Below, piece by piece: positions 34,543 to 43,385 of a DNA stretch of 64,000 nt. Location: NCBI GenBank assembly GCA_018052825.1, contig JAGPMN010000002.1:16143-80142 (forward strand), written 5' to 3'. Position 1 is the stretch's first letter; each line of letters starts with the position of its first letter. This stretch comes from Methanothrix sp. Its GTDB lineage: Archaea; Halobacteriota; Methanosarcinia; Methanotrichales; Methanotrichaceae. The notes under the pieces are model-generated. The model saw only the letters and a list, made by a program, of their open reading frames with translations. It did no database searches and was not told where the DNA came from. A program made the translations under genes and the position numbers.

Positions 34543-35180
34543 CCCGCATAAAGATCTGCGGCATAATGAACCGCACTGAACTATTCGCAGCCATGAAGTC
34601 CGGGGCCGACGCAGTCGGGTTTGTGGTGGAGATAGCCTCCTCCCGGCACTGCCTGTCCGCTGAGGAGGCCGGGCGGCTGATCAGGCATGTACCTCTCTTC
34701 CACAGGAGCGTGGCGGTGATCGCTCCTCAGGACGTGGACGGAGCAGTCTCTCTGGCGGCCCGCACCGGTGCAGACATTCTGCAGGTGCACGGCTCTCTGG
34801 ATGCCTCCGATCTGGCAGAGCTGAAGGGCAGGGTCATCCAGAAGATCGTGGCCGCGCTCCCTGCAGAGACGGAGCTGGATGAGGCACGCCGCTTCGCCTG
34901 CAGCGCAGACGCCATTCTGCTGGACACATTCGCAGGCGGCGTTTTTGGGGGAACGGGTGAAGTACACGACTGGGAGAAAAGCGCCAGCCTGGCTGCCGGC
35001 CTCCCCGTGCCTGTGATACTGGCCGGGGGGCTTCATCCCGGCAATGTGGTTGAAGCCATCCGCAGGGTGCGGCCCTATGCAGTGGATGCCTCCAGCTGCC
35101 TGGAGACGGAGGGCAGAAAGGATGAGAGGAAGATGGCCGAGTTTGTCAGGGAGGTGGGGGCATGTCCTCCTCATATGTAG
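34539..35180 (+). CDS. trpF: Phosphoribosylanthranilate isomerase
   Basis: 213 residues, GTG start overlapping the trpD stop (GTGA). TRIKICGIMNRTEL begins the barrel; GADAVGFVVEIASSRH, ILQVHG, DAILLDTF with GGTGEVHDW, ILAGGLHPGNV and VDASSCLETEG(K/R)KD match TrpF. It performs the Amadori rearrangement of phosphoribosylanthranilate. Confidence 0.93.
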   Translation: MTRIKICGIMNRTELFAAMKSGADAVGFVVEIASSRHCLSAEEAGRLIRHVPLFHRSVAVIAPQDVDGAVSLAARTGADILQVHGSLDASDLAELKGRVIQKIVAALPAETELDEARRFACSADAILLDTFAGGVFGGTGEVHDWEKSASLAAGLPVPVILAGGLHPGNVVEAIRRVRPYAVDASSCLETEGRKDERKMAEFVREVGACPPHM

Positions 35181-36616
35181 AGCCGGTATATGTGGATGTG
35201 ACAGACAAGGTGAGCGTGGACGCGCCGCTCTCCCTCTTTTTGGCACTGCAGGGCAGAAGGCATCCATATCTGCTTGAGTCTGTGGAGAAGTCCGGGCAGA
35301 AGGCGAGGTTCTCCTTTGTGGGGGCCGACCCATCGGCAGTGGTGACTGTCAAAAACCGCTTCATAAAGATGCAGTTTTACAATGGAGGCATGGACCTGAT
35401 CGAGGAGAGGCTGAGCCGGGTGGCGGAGGTGGAGAGGGCGGGCTCGACTCTACAGGGACCCCTGAGAGAGGGCTTCGATCTCTTCGACGGCCTGCGGGCG
35501 GCCATCCCGTGCAGCAGCGGCCTGCCCAACAGCTTCGGCCGGCAGGTCTTTACCGGCGGAGCCATAGGATATCTGGCATACGACCTCGTAATGGAGCGGC
35601 TCGGAAAGAGTTCGGCCAGCCGCACTCCGGATGCCATGTTCTGCCTGGCGGAGAGCACATTCATCTTCGACCATCTCACGCGGCGGGTCTACTTCACCAT
35701 CGCTCCCATTCTGCCCGGACCCAAGGTCAACCTCATAGAGACCATCGGGGGCATCGATCCTGATTACGACCAGTCGGAGGATTGCGCCACGGGAGGGCGG
35801 GTCCTTTTGACCGGTGGCAGGCAGAGGTATGAGCAGGCTGTGGTGCAGGCCAAAGAGCGCATCCTTGCCGGAGACATCTTTCAGGTCGTCCTGGCAAGGT
35901 CGACCAGGGTGGATTGCCCGGATCCTGTGCAGCTGTACAGAAAGCTGCGCAGCATCAATCCCAGCCCCTATACCTATCTATTCCAGTTCGGGGATCTGGC
36001 CATAGTGGGAGCCTCTCCTGAGACACTGTTCAACACATACAACCGCCGGCTGAGGATCAATCCCATTGCAGGGACCTGCCCCCGGGGCAGAACACTCGCC
36101 GAGGACGAGAAGTACGCCCGGATGATGCTGGCCGATGAGAAGGAGAGGGCGGAGCATGTCATGCTGGTGGACCTGGGCAGAAATGACGTGCGCTCAGTCT
36201 GCCGCTCCGGCACGGTGCAGGTGGAGGACTTCATGTCAGTTCTCAGGTATTCCCATGTGCAGCACATCGAGACCACCATATCGGGACAGATGCGGGATGA
36301 GTGCGATCAGTTCGATGCCGCCAGGGCTGCCTTTCCCGCTGGAACCCTCTCCGGAGCGCCCAAGCTGCGGGCCATGGAGATCATCGATGAGCTTGAGGAG
36401 GAGCCCCGGGGCATATATGGCGGAGGAATCGGGTACTTCTCTGTGGACGGCAGCTCCGACTTTGCCATAGCAATCAGAAGCGTTCTGGTCCAGGACGGAG
36501 TTGCCACGGTTCAGGCCGGGGCGGGGATAGTGGCAGACTCGGTTCCGGAGAAGGAGTTTTTAGAGACGGAGAGGAAGATGGCTGCTATGAAGAGGGCTCT
36601 TGGGGTGGCGGTATGA
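35162..36616 (+). CDS. trpE: Anthranilate synthase component I
   Basis: 484 residues. The chorismate-binding core shows GDIFQVVLARS, NPSPYTYLFQFGDLAIVGASPE, RINPIAGTCPRG, HVMLVDLGRNDVR, FPAGTLSGAPKLRAMEIIDELE and QAGAGIVADSVPE. The N terminus (LESVEKSGQKARFSFVGADP) contains the Leu-Leu-Glu-Ser element used for tryptophan feedback binding. It makes anthranilate from chorismate together with TrpG. The ATG lies inside the last codons of trpF. Confidence 0.95.
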   Translation: MSSSYVEPVYVDVTDKVSVDAPLSLFLALQGRRHPYLLESVEKSGQKARFSFVGADPSAVVTVKNRFIKMQFYNGGMDLIEERLSRVAEVERAGSTLQGPLREGFDLFDGLRAAIPCSSGLPNSFGRQVFTGGAIGYLAYDLVMERLGKSSASRTPDAMFCLAESTFIFDHLTRRVYFTIAPILPGPKVNLIETIGGIDPDYDQSEDCATGGRVLLTGGRQRYEQAVVQAKERILAGDIFQVVLARSTRVDCPDPVQLYRKLRSINPSPYTYLFQFGDLAIVGASPETLFNTYNRRLRINPIAGTCPRGRTLAEDEKYARMMLADEKERAEHVMLVDLGRNDVRSVCRSGTVQVEDFMSVLRYSHVQHIETTISGQMRDECDQFDAARAAFPAGTLSGAPKLRAMEIIDELEEEPRGIYGGGIGYFSVDGSSDFAIAIRSVLVQDGVATVQAGAGIVADSVPEKEFLETERKMAAMKRALGVAV

Positions 36617-37248
36617 GCAGCATGAGCAAAGGCTCAAATGAGGACAGCGGCCGGGAGCCCTCCCGCCGCCGGCCCATTCTCTTCGTGGACAATCAGGACT
36701 CGTTCGTATGGAATCTGGTGGACTATGTCTCCGCCTTCTACGAGCCCACAGCAGTGCGATCCAACCATGTGAGCACATCTGATGTGGCTGCCATGAGTCC
36801 GGCGGGAATAGTCATATCTCCCGGTCCGGGCAATCCAGCCAGTCCCCGTGACATAGGCAGTTGTCTCGATATCATCCGCAGGTTCGGAAACGTGCCAATC
36901 CTTGGCGTTTGTTTGGGCCACCAGGCCATGAACATCGCCTATGGAGGCACCGTCGGAAGGGTGGCGCCTCTGCACGGCAAGACATCGCAGATCGAGCATG
37001 ACGGAAAGGGGCTCTTTCGAGGGCTGGACTGCCCCCTGGTGGGCGGCAGGTATCACTCCCTGGCTATCGAGACGCTGGCCCCGGATCTGGAGGTCTGCGC
37101 CCGCACCTCCGATGGGATTGTCATGGCGGTGCGGCATAAGAGACGCCCTCACAGCGGCCTGCAGTTTCATCCGGAGTCGGTGCTGACCCCGTCAGGAAAG
37201 AGGCTCATACAGAACTGGATTGAGGATGTGGTGGGCTGCACCCTATGA
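36613..37248 (+). CDS. trpG: Anthranilate synthase component II (glutamine amidotransferase)
   Basis: 211 residues. ILFVDNQDSFVWNLVDY, ISPGPGNPASP, the nucleophile in LGVCLGHQAMNIAYGG and the His-Glu pair in GLQFHPESVLT identify TrpG. It supplies ammonia to TrpE. A 20-residue polar N-terminal extension precedes the domain; the Met at residue 4 is an alternative start. Confidence 0.94.
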   Translation: MSSMSKGSNEDSGREPSRRRPILFVDNQDSFVWNLVDYVSAFYEPTAVRSNHVSTSDVAAMSPAGIVISPGPGNPASPRDIGSCLDIIRRFGNVPILGVCLGHQAMNIAYGGTVGRVAPLHGKTSQIEHDGKGLFRGLDCPLVGGRYHSLAIETLAPDLEVCARTSDGIVMAVRHKRRPHSGLQFHPESVLTPSGKRLIQNWIEDVVGCTL

Positions 37249-37970
37249 TTCTCGGCATACTGGAAGAAGCCCGCAGGCGGGGCTTTTCCGAGGCACCCGC
37301 CTGGCCGAAGGCCGGACACCGCGACATAATCGCCTCAGCCCGCGCCGTCCGGGGCCGGGGCGTAATCCCCATCATCGCAGAGATCAAGCCCAGCGCCCTG
37401 GGCCGGCCGCTCCATCCGGATGAGGTGGCATATTACGCCCGCACCTATGCCGACAACGGTGCCTGCGCCATATCCGTTCTGACAGAGCCCAGCCACTTCA
37501 TGGGTGCCCTGCAGAACGCCGGGATCGCCCGCAGGGCGGGGCTTCCCGTGCTGAGAAAGGACTTTATTTTCGACGAGCGGCAGATTTCTGAGGTTCAGGC
37601 CGATCTTGTGCTGCTCATAGCAGCCCTGAAAATAGACCTGGAGGGGTTCATATATGCGGCGCGAGATCTGGGCATGGAGCCCCTGCTAGAGGTTCATAGC
37701 GAAGGGGAGATGGAGGCGGCCTTGCGGACAGATGCCCGCATCATTGGCATCAATAACCGGGACCTCAATACCCTGAAAGTGGACCTCACCACATTCGAGC
37801 GGCTGGCCCCCCTGGCCGAGGATGCCGGGGCGTTCCTGGTGGCGGAGAGCGGGGTGCACAGCTCTGAAGATGCGAGGCGCATGGTGAGGGCGGGAGCGGA
37901 TGCGCTGCTCGTGGGTACAGAGCTTATGGGCTCTCCGGAGAGGCTCGCGGAGCTGAATAGAGGCTGCTGA
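37245..37970 (+). CDS. trpC: Indole-3-glycerol-phosphate synthase
   Basis: 241 residues. IIAEIKPSALGRPLHP, ISVLTEPSHFMGAL, LPVLRKDFIFDERQI, LLEVHSEGEMEAAL, IIGINNRDLNTLKVDL and LVAESGVHSSEDARRM give the full TrpC barrel pattern. It closes the indole ring. trpA and trpB are not next to it: after 51 bp a different ORF starts, so the last steps must be encoded elsewhere. Confidence 0.94.
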   Translation: MILGILEEARRRGFSEAPAWPKAGHRDIIASARAVRGRGVIPIIAEIKPSALGRPLHPDEVAYYARTYADNGACAISVLTEPSHFMGALQNAGIARRAGLPVLRKDFIFDERQISEVQADLVLLIAALKIDLEGFIYAARDLGMEPLLEVHSEGEMEAALRTDARIIGINNRDLNTLKVDLTTFERLAPLAEDAGAFLVAESGVHSSEDARRMVRAGADALLVGTELMGSPERLAELNRGC

Positions 37971-38021
37971 ACGAATACTTTCACTCCGCCCAGCCTGCCT
38001 ATTCTCAGCTAATCTCAGCAA

Positions 38022-38354
38022 ATGACAACTGCTGCGCATCTTCCCGCCCCGCCCCAAATAAGCGTCTTTATGGATGGCAATGAGACCTGCCGGCCGGGGG
38101 CGCTGAATATCGAAGCTGCCATCCTCAGGGACGGCTACTTCCATCTCCATCCTCCGAGGAGGTGCCCTTTCAATCTCTGTTTTCGCTGGGTGGAGCCGAC
38201 GCTCCATGTGAAGGTGAAGGACTTCACATGTGCAGGCGAGCCGCAGAGCGACTATGTGGCCTCCATCCTCAACAGGTCCGGCCGGCCATACCGGCAGGCC
38301 CTGGCGGTCCGGATGGGGGCAGGGACCTCTGGCAGTCATGGTGCCAGGAGATGA
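38022..38354 (+). CDS. Hypothetical ORF after the trp operon
   Basis: 110 codons, same strand, 51 bp after trpC. Reads QISVFMDGNETCRPGAL, LRDGYFHLHPPRRCPFNLCF and WVEPTLHVKVKDFTCAG; four to five Cys and a beta-strand-like pattern hint at a small domain, but the C terminus is low complexity. It may be a remnant of a longer gene disrupted near the repeat element at 38438. No family recognised. Confidence 0.35.
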   Translation: MTTAAHLPAPPQISVFMDGNETCRPGALNIEAAILRDGYFHLHPPRRCPFNLCFRWVEPTLHVKVKDFTCAGEPQSDYVASILNRSGRPYRQALAVRMGAGTSGSHGARR

Positions 38355-38437
38355 TGCTAAAGTAGCTCAGTCTATATCTCGTCTATAGGCGGGGCATCCG
38401 GGGCCGGGAGGCTGAAAAGAGGATCATTGAGCCCACC

Positions 38438-38718
38438 TTCCGCACTTTAACTTTCTAAACTGAGTATTTTTCCCGCTAACGATTTCTTAAATATAATCAT
38501 AATTTGCAATATTTATATACATTAATAATTTATTTGCTTGCCATATCGCGTCAATTGAGAGGACCTTTTTGCCATCTTATCCCTCAAGAGAAAATCGATC
38601 CAAACCAACATAGTGTAAAATTATCTAGCAAGAAAATCCTAATTAATTAAAATATTTTCATTTAATTAACTAAATCGATAGCGGCAAAAATACTAAATCC
38701 AGAACTCAAAGTGCGGAA
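38438..38718. mobile_element. Probable MITE, 281 bp, with about 48-bp imperfect terminal inverted repeats
   Basis: The left end TTCCGCACTTT (38438-38448) is matched by the reverse complement of the right end AAAGTGCGGAA (38708-38718). Inward, both arms share AGTATTTTT, a CCGCTA block and CGATTT, spaced almost identically (13-14 bp gap after the first block). The interior is strongly AT-rich with no ORF, unlike the GC-rich surroundings. This is the form of a miniature inverted-repeat element mobilised by a transposase elsewhere. I see no clear target duplication. Its ends do not match the ISAzo13 copy at 2011. Confidence 0.6.
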
Positions 38719-38960
38719 TGCAGGATTGAGTATACTGGCATGGTGCATCAGTTCGAAGCGGACTGCTTCGGCCAAAATATTTTGGTCTGGAGGATGCAGG
38801 CCGATCCCAGGAGAAGGAGGCTTCTCAATGTGAGAGCCATGCTCTTGGGCAGGGATATATCTGCCTTCAGGCCCCGGCCCGCTGCCATCGACAGGCAAGC
38901 GGCAGGGCTGTCTCTGATCTGCGGAAGGGGTGTGGGGCCGGCGAGGTCGGCAAATTCAAA

Positions 38961-39974
38961 TTATTTCTTGCCCGAAAAGCTGCTGCAATCGAAGACATCC
39001 CTTGCGCTCTTCTGCAGTCCCATCCGGTACTCCATATCGGTATCATTGTATCCGCTAAAGCAGCAGGGATACGGGTCTTCCTCTTTATCCGTGTCATTTA
39101 ATTTTATATAATCAGACCTGGTATACAGGCTTCTCTCAATGCTGAAGCTGCCCGCATACCTCTCCTCATCCTCGCTGATCGCCGGGTATGTGCCGGGCAC
39201 GAAGTCATAGCTGCTGCCGGCTATGTGGTAGCTTAGATCCGCGATGCCGGTGCTCCGGGCATTGAGCCGGTAGAGCATCTCCCGGCTGGGCATGAACTGT
39301 CCCGATACCATCGATTCATTTATCTGTGAGAGATTGACCGTATAGGTTGCTACTGACACAGAGGCATTCATCCTTCGCAGTATCATGCCCGTATTGCTCT
39401 CCCTGATCAGGCGGGTGCTGTAGAGAAAGCTGCTGCCGGCATAATCCAGGTTATTCCCTGCATACTCCCTGTCATTGATCTGCCGGCCATCGTAGTCTAT
39501 CCATCTGGCAGACCGGAAGATCACAGGCCACTGTTCGGAGTAATCGATCTCCGATATGGGGTTTCCGGCCTCCTTGATCAAGTGTATAAAAATTGATTCG
39601 GGGGTGTAAGCCTGCAGGGATATGCGCTCCGCGGAGCTGTAATTGCCGGGCAGTGCAGCCGTCCGGGCGCGCAGGCGAACATCATTAGCCCGGAGATCCT
39701 GGTAGATGGAGGCGCTGGGCTTGATGGTACGGCCTCGATAGTCGACGTCAGAGACAGCCCCCTCCACCAGTTGGGTGTATTCAAAGCTCATATTCTGGCT
39801 CTGCCGATATATCGACCATGATGTGGAGTTTGTGGAAACCTTGAGGCTTCCGAAGTTGGCCTGGGATGGGTAGATCAGATCCATGCACAGAAGGGATAGC
39901 ATAAGCATCAGTGCTGCAAGGCTGAGGACGGCTGACCCGTGCTGCCTTCTCCCTAAATTTTCATTCATCTCCAT
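38961..39974 (-). CDS. Secreted or membrane-anchored protein, unknown function
   Basis: 337 residues. After a basic start (NENLGRRQHGS) one hydrophobic segment (AVLSLAALMLMLSLLCMDLIY, about 15-35) acts as a signal or anchor. The exterior part is rich in Ser, Asn, Tyr and N-x-S/T sequons, with repeated Y-x-x-x-L-V strands suggesting a beta-rich fold, and ends with a Cys pair (DPYPCCFSG) and C331. It looks like an archaeal surface protein; no family recognised. It lies near the MITE. Confidence 0.65.
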   Translation of the reverse strand: MEMNENLGRRQHGSAVLSLAALMLMLSLLCMDLIYPSQANFGSLKVSTNSTSWSIYRQSQNMSFEYTQLVEGAVSDVDYRGRTIKPSASIYQDLRANDVRLRARTAALPGNYSSAERISLQAYTPESIFIHLIKEAGNPISEIDYSEQWPVIFRSARWIDYDGRQINDREYAGNNLDYAGSSFLYSTRLIRESNTGMILRRMNASVSVATYTVNLSQINESMVSGQFMPSREMLYRLNARSTGIADLSYHIAGSSYDFVPGTYPAISEDEERYAGSFSIERSLYTRSDYIKLNDTDKEEDPYPCCFSGYNDTDMEYRMGLQKSARDVFDCSSFSGKK

Positions 39975-40016
39975 GCTTATGATCCATCTGGCCTCATGAT
40001 CCGTCCAGCTTTAAAG

Positions 40017-41261
40017 CTAAAAGTCAAAAAGGGATCTCTGTCCTCCATTTGCCGAACACTGCCCTGCCGCAGCCATCTTCCCTTGGAGATGTTCATGCAC
40101 CTGTGGCAGCTGGATGGAGCCGTACCTGCCCCCGCCGCCAGGAGCCACCACCACCCTGCCTTCCCTGAAGTCGGATATGGCCTGTTTGACCCTCACCTCA
40201 GCCCGCAGATCGTCAACGTCCGCCTCGAAAAGCACATCTATCTCCGTCCGGGCCTCCGTCAGCTCCCTGTAGCGCCTCTGCACTGCGGCTGTCATGGCGC
40301 TCTTCTGGCCGATGGCCATGGCGATGATCTCTGCCAGGGGGATGATGTGCAGGTAGGGCGGGCGGTGGTCGGGGTGAACAGGCCGCTCATGATCTGCCAG
40401 AGCCCGCACGCGATCCGCCACCCCAAGCTTGATCCTGCCCCCGCAGGAGGGGCAGCAGCCCATCAGCTCGGCCGTGCGCGGGGCAGAGTACTGCTCATAG
40501 CACCTGGTGCAGGCGGTGCGGTTGTACTTTCCCTCCTCGGGATAAAATCCCACGTTCATGGTCACCCTCCGCCCTCCCTGGCGCCGCAGTGCCATAATGA
40601 TCTCCCTGTAGGAGAGGTCGTGCAGCTCCATCCGGTTGAACTCCCTGGCAAGCTTGTTCGAGCGGGGGGAGTGGGCATCGGAGTTGGAGAGAAATGTGAG
40701 GCCAGACAGCTCGGCTATCCTGTCGGCATAATCTGTGTCCGCAGAGAGGCCCAGCTCCAGAAAGGAGATTTTGCCAGATTGCTCCTGGTAGCAATCTGAG
40801 AGGGATCTGTATATGGCGTACATGCCCGTCCAGGGGGTAAAGGCATGGGCCGGTCCGACAATCCCACCGGCCTCAATGACCATATCGGCGATCTCCGCAC
40901 CTGTCAGGCGCAGCCGCGGCCGACCGTCCGAGTCCAGGCTGGCGCAGCTTGGGGCAAAGCCTGCGGCAAGCTCCTCTGCCTTGGCGACATCTGGCAGGAA
41001 TATGAGGTGATGGGCTCTCCTGCAGTCCTCCACCTCCACGCTGAGCATAAAAAGGGTCTGGCCCAGGGAGAATAGCCCGTCCTTCTCAGGAAGCCTCTTT
41101 ACCGCCTCCAGCCAGCGGGGATGCAGGCAGTCGCCCGTTGCCATGACCTTCACGCCTTTGCGAGCCGCCTCGACGGCTATTTGGGGAAGAAGCATCTCCT
41201 CCGAGACAGCCATGGAGTAGCGGGAATGAATGTGAAGATCGAGGTTGACAAGCATTGCCAT
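40017..41261 (-). CDS. Endonuclease Q-like PHP-domain protein
   Basis: 414 residues from ATG 41261. The PHP domain begins NLDLHIHSRYSMAVSEEM with metal ligands HIH, and continues GVKVMATGDCLHPRWL, VGPAHAFTPWTG and FLSNSDAHSP. A zinc-finger insert CTRCYEQ...CCPSCGGRIKLGV follows, then a C-terminal helical part. The last residues GQRSLFDF fit a PCNA-interacting peptide (Q-x-x-L-x-x-F-like). EndoQ cleaves 5' of deaminated bases, giving archaea a repair path for uracil and hypoxanthine, and works with PCNA. The longer upstream frame (to 41804) is not used. Confidence 0.82.
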   Translation of the reverse strand: MAMLVNLDLHIHSRYSMAVSEEMLLPQIAVEAARKGVKVMATGDCLHPRWLEAVKRLPEKDGLFSLGQTLFMLSVEVEDCRRAHHLIFLPDVAKAEELAAGFAPSCASLDSDGRPRLRLTGAEIADMVIEAGGIVGPAHAFTPWTGMYAIYRSLSDCYQEQSGKISFLELGLSADTDYADRIAELSGLTFLSNSDAHSPRSNKLAREFNRMELHDLSYREIIMALRRQGGRRVTMNVGFYPEEGKYNRTACTRCYEQYSAPRTAELMGCCPSCGGRIKLGVADRVRALADHERPVHPDHRPPYLHIIPLAEIIAMAIGQKSAMTAAVQRRYRELTEARTEIDVLFEADVDDLRAEVRVKQAISDFREGRVVVAPGGGGRYGSIQLPQVHEHLQGKMAAAGQCSANGGQRSLFDF

Positions 41262-41310
41262 ATCATATATTTGCAGGGATAAACCCTTTATGCTTTGTCT
41301 GTGAGATGGG

Positions 41311-42096
41311 GTGTCTGTGCCTGAGAGCCTGATCGAGCTATTGCAGAGCTTTCGCCGGGGGGAGATGGATCTGGATGAGGCAGTTCGCCGCATCCGGGCC
41401 CAGAGGATATCCGCTGTAGGGGACCTGGCCAAGCTCGACGTCTGCCGCGCAGAGAGGACCGGCATTCCCGAGGCAATCCTGGCCGAGGGAAAGGATAAGG
41501 CAGATCTGCCTGCCATATGCCTCGCCCACCTGCAGGGCGCTGGCAGCGTTATAGTCACCCGCATATCCGATGAGCAGATGGAAGCCCTGCAGTCAGCCGC
41601 CCTCCCCGAGGGCTGCCAGATGGAGCACAACCGCCGGGCCCGGACGGTGGTGCTGAGAAGCAGGGAGAGGCCGTCCGGCAGGGGCCGGGTGGGAATACTG
41701 GCGGCGGGAACTGCCGACATTCCAGTGGCAGAGGAGGCGCGGGTGGTGGCTGAGGAGATGGGCTGCACAGTCCTGTACGAATACGATGTGGGTGTGGCAG
41801 GCATTCACCGCCTCTTTCCATGCCTCGAGAGGATGGCGGATGTGGATGCCATGGTGGTGGCGGCTGGCAGGGAGGGGACCCTTCCGGCCGTTGTGGCCGG
41901 ACTGGTTGATGCCCCGGTGATCGGCCTGCCCGTGTCGACCGGCTACGGCCTCGGAGGAAGCGGCCTGGCGGCACTATACTCCATGCTCCAATCCTGCTCT
42001 GTGATTGCTGTGGTCAATGTGGACGCAGGCTTTGTGGCAGGGGCCTTCGCAGCCAGGATTGCTGCCCAAAAATCATATGGGAAAAAGCAAATATAA
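41311..42096 (+). CDS. larB: LarB-type AIR-carboxylase-like protein (nickel-pincer cofactor synthesis)
   Basis: 261 residues from GTG 41311 (GAGATGGG upstream). The N-terminal part LIELLQSFRRGEMDLDEAVRRI and the PurE-like C-terminal part (VGILAAGTADIPVAEEARVVAEEMG; GREGTLPAVVAGLVDAPVIG; STGYGLGGSGLAAL) are characteristic of LarB, which carboxylates and hydrolyses nicotinic acid adenine dinucleotide on the way to the nickel-pincer nucleotide. LarC is encoded at 51873; LarE and a lactate racemase are not in the window. It is divergent from endonuclease Q. Confidence 0.88.
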   Translation: MSVPESLIELLQSFRRGEMDLDEAVRRIRAQRISAVGDLAKLDVCRAERTGIPEAILAEGKDKADLPAICLAHLQGAGSVIVTRISDEQMEALQSAALPEGCQMEHNRRARTVVLRSRERPSGRGRVGILAAGTADIPVAEEARVVAEEMGCTVLYEYDVGVAGIHRLFPCLERMADVDAMVVAAGREGTLPAVVAGLVDAPVIGLPVSTGYGLGGSGLAALYSMLQSCSVIAVVNVDAGFVAGAFAARIAAQKSYGKKQI

Positions 42097-42192
42097 ATTA
42101 TTTTCAGAAAGGTATTTATACCATCGAACGATTGTTGCACGAGAGCGGGTATATTCATCTTTTTTACTAACCCCCACTCCCCTACCCGCTCA

Positions 42193-42618
42193 TTAAATAT
42201 CCAGTTTTATCCCGAAGAGCTTTTCAAACCTATCATACTTGGCCCGGGCCCGGTAGATGTTCTGGCGAACATAGGGCTCACCCCTCTCGCATGCCAGCAG
42301 ATCCCTGATCTCCGCTGCGGTGAAGACCGCCTCCAGCATCTCTTTAGCCAGCGATGATGCAGCAACCCGATCCTGCCTCTCCTGCAACTCATCGTCCCCC
42401 TGCCACCTCCAGTGCCGGTCATAGCGCATGAGCACCATATGGCCGTTTTTGCAGCAGGCTGAGACCAGCCACAGGCCTTCTGTATCGTGATAAGAAAGGC
42501 TCTCCAGATCGGCTTCGCATCTGCTGCAAAAGCCCACCATGTTTCTCTCAGTGGAGAGCGGCTCCAGCCTTCGCCCCTCGAAGATCAGGATTCGGCTCTT
42601 CGCCTCAATCCAGTTCAT
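42193..42618 (-). CDS. Conserved hypothetical protein with a CxxC/CC zinc-like site
   Basis: 141 residues. CSRCEADLESLSYHDTEGLW and VSACCKNGHMVLMRYDRHW form a treble-clef-like zinc site; the C-terminal half is helical (LAKEMLEAVFTAAEIRDLLAC; IYRARAKYDRFEKLFGI). Last gene of the eS17-dapA-dapB group, its start overlapping the dapB stop by 4 bp. I do not recognise a named family; the RNA-like wedge (TAAEIRDLL plus a basic tail) might bind nucleic acid. Confidence 0.65.
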   Translation of the reverse strand: MNWIEAKSRILIFEGRRLEPLSTERNMVGFCSRCEADLESLSYHDTEGLWLVSACCKNGHMVLMRYDRHWRWQGDDELQERQDRVAASSLAKEMLEAVFTAAEIRDLLACERGEPYVRQNIYRARAKYDRFEKLFGIKLDI

Positions 42619-43385
42619 CTCGACTGCAGGACATCTGCCATGCTGTAGATCCCGGGCTCCTTTCCCCTCACCCAGCGGGCCGCTCTCACCGCACCGCTTG
42701 CAAATGCAGCACGGCTGTGGGCCTGATGCTTTATCTCCAGCCTCTCACCAGGGCCGGCAAAGAGCACAGTATGGTCTCCCACGATATCTCCCGCCCGCAC
42801 TGCATGCACTCCTATCTCATTTCCTCTGGCCATGACGCCCTGCCGGCCGTATACGACATCCCTCTCCCCTACTGCCTGCTTTATGGCCTGCACAGCAGCC
42901 AGAGCCGTGCCGCTGGGGGCATCCTTCTTCTGATTGTGATGGGCTTCGATGATCTCAATGTCATAGTCCTGCAGAGCGGCAGCCGCCTGGCCTACTAGCT
43001 TCCAGAACACATTTACCCCCACGCTGAAGTTTGGAGTGATCACCGCGGCAACCCGGCCCTCAATGGCTTCTCTCATCCTGGAATGCTGGTCTGCGGAAAA
43101 CCCCGTGGTCCCCACCACCAGGTCCACGCCCACCTCAGCTGCAGTGCAAACGTTCTCTACAGCAGCATCGGCAACTGTAAAGTCGATGAGAACATCCGGC
43201 CGGCTCTCCTGCAGCGCGGCCCGCAGCTCTGAGGCATCCCTTACGGCAATGCCGGCCGATAGCATCCTTCCGGCTCCCACGGCATCCAGGCCGGCCACAA
43301 TCTGCATATCAGGAGATCTGACTGCCTCCTGAATGACCAGGGTGCCCATGCGCCCCAGGGCGCCGGTGATCGCGATGCGGGTCAT
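42615..43385 (-). CDS. dapB: 4-hydroxy-tetrahydrodipicolinate reductase
   Basis: 256 residues. RIAITGALGRMGTLVIQEAV is the NAD(P) site, IDFTVADAAVENV and VGTTGFSADQ follow, VITPNFSVGVNVF and EIIEAHHNQKKDAPSGTALA are the substrate and active-site motifs. It reduces the DapA product with NAD(P)H in lysine (diaminopimelate route) synthesis. Overlaps dapA by 4 bp. Confidence 0.94.
   Translation of the reverse strand: MTRIAITGALGRMGTLVIQEAVRSPDMQIVAGLDAVGAGRMLSAGIAVRDASELRAALQESRPDVLIDFTVADAAVENVCTAAEVGVDLVVGTTGFSADQHSRMREAIEGRVAAVITPNFSVGVNVFWKLVGQAAAALQDYDIEIIEAHHNQKKDAPSGTALAAVQAIKQAVGERDVVYGRQGVMARGNEIGVHAVRAGDIVGDHTVLFAGPGERLEIKHQAHSRAAFASGAVRAARWVRGKEPGIYSMADVLQSR

Noticed and set aside
38740..39111. 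123-codon plus-strand ORF next to the MITE
   Set aside because: Its second half is antisense to the secreted protein at 38961; only the first 60 codons look protein-like and no family is recognisable. It might be a gene remnant but I cannot support it.
40017..41804. 595-codon version of the endonuclease Q gene
   Set aside because: The PHP domain starts at NLDLHIH; the upstream 180 codons are antisense to larB and have no matching features.
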